Origin: JAFGMR01 sp964632755
Lineage (GTDB): Archaea; Halobacteriota; Methanosarcinia; Methanotrichales; Methanotrichaceae
Length of the DNA: 21,409 nucleotides
NCBI GenBank assembly: GCA_964632755.1
Contig: CAZWDT010000048.1
Span: 1 to 21,409, forward strand
Reading direction: 5' to 3'
The notes under the pieces were generated by a model. It was not told the origin of the DNA. It made no database searches and saw nothing but the letters and a program-made list of their open reading frames with translations. The position numbers were made by a program, and so were the translations under genes. Shown here piece after piece: positions 21,308-21,409 of the stretch; the stretch's first letter is position 1; each line of letters begins with the position of its first letter.

Positions 21308-21409
21308 TTGGCTTTGTTGAAGGTTGTGATAAAATTATTGGGATGAATGCAGTATTGGGTCGTGATTCTGAAATAGGTTGGAGTTTCTATAACCCGTCTA
21401 TAGCTTGCG

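Overview
The window looks like chromosomal DNA of a methanogenic archaeon, most likely a Methanothrix/Methanosaeta-type member of the Methanosarcinales. This is inference from several things seen together: mixed-GC coding with frequent ATA/AGA/AGG codons, GGAGG/GAGGTG ribosome-binding sites, TTG and GTG starts, TATA-like boxes close to starts, short T-runs as terminators, and secreted proteins rich in N-x-S/T sequons. There are no rRNAs, no tRNAs that I could recognise, and no CRISPR array.

Region 1 (about 1-6072) is an accessory, defence-like island. It holds a minus-strand RecB/NucS-type nuclease (572-1714), a divergent three-gene operon ending in a HEPN-domain protein (1964-3613), a chimeric ORF whose 3' part is the C-terminal stub of a type IIG-like restriction-methyltransferase (3615-4118), and an intact class II Fic protein (4099-5220). 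The island is bracketed by two same-orientation copies of a roughly 300-bp repeat (1-290 and 5771-6071). A third fragment lies inside it, at the exact point where the operon is broken (3706-3850). These repeats are decayed, rearranged copies of the intact DUF2202-YkgJ gene pair at 6905-8228.

Region 2 (6073-8556) contains a 45-aa lysine-rich protein gene, a T-rich terminator, a candidate multi-hairpin RNA (6310-6430), a C-terminally truncated MNT nucleotidyltransferase, the intact YkgJ (Cys-cluster) and DUF2202 (secreted, ferritin-like) operon, and a short decayed coding stretch.

Region 3 (8557-17400) is one minus-strand gene of 2947 codons. It encodes a cyclic beta-1,2-glucan synthase-like protein (membrane GT84 domain, glycoamylase-like domain, GH94 phosphorylase domain). 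It is preceded by an AT-rich gene-free leader of about 470 bp.

Region 4 (17875-21409) holds an 89-aa protein of unknown function (minus), a two-gene plus-strand operon of secreted proteins (a glycosylation-site-rich LolA-like protein and a tandem DUF333 protein) that ends in a hairpin-plus-T8 terminator overlapping the last stop codon, then hisF on the opposite strand. Upstream of hisF are a short minus ORF that overlaps it and a divergent 124-aa ORF with an internal duplication; the start codons of these two ORFs share the same bases.

The most notable features are the direct-repeat-bracketed defence island, the HEPN-ending operon, the structured RNA candidate abutting the truncated MNT gene, and the giant glucan synthase in an apparently archaeal context.
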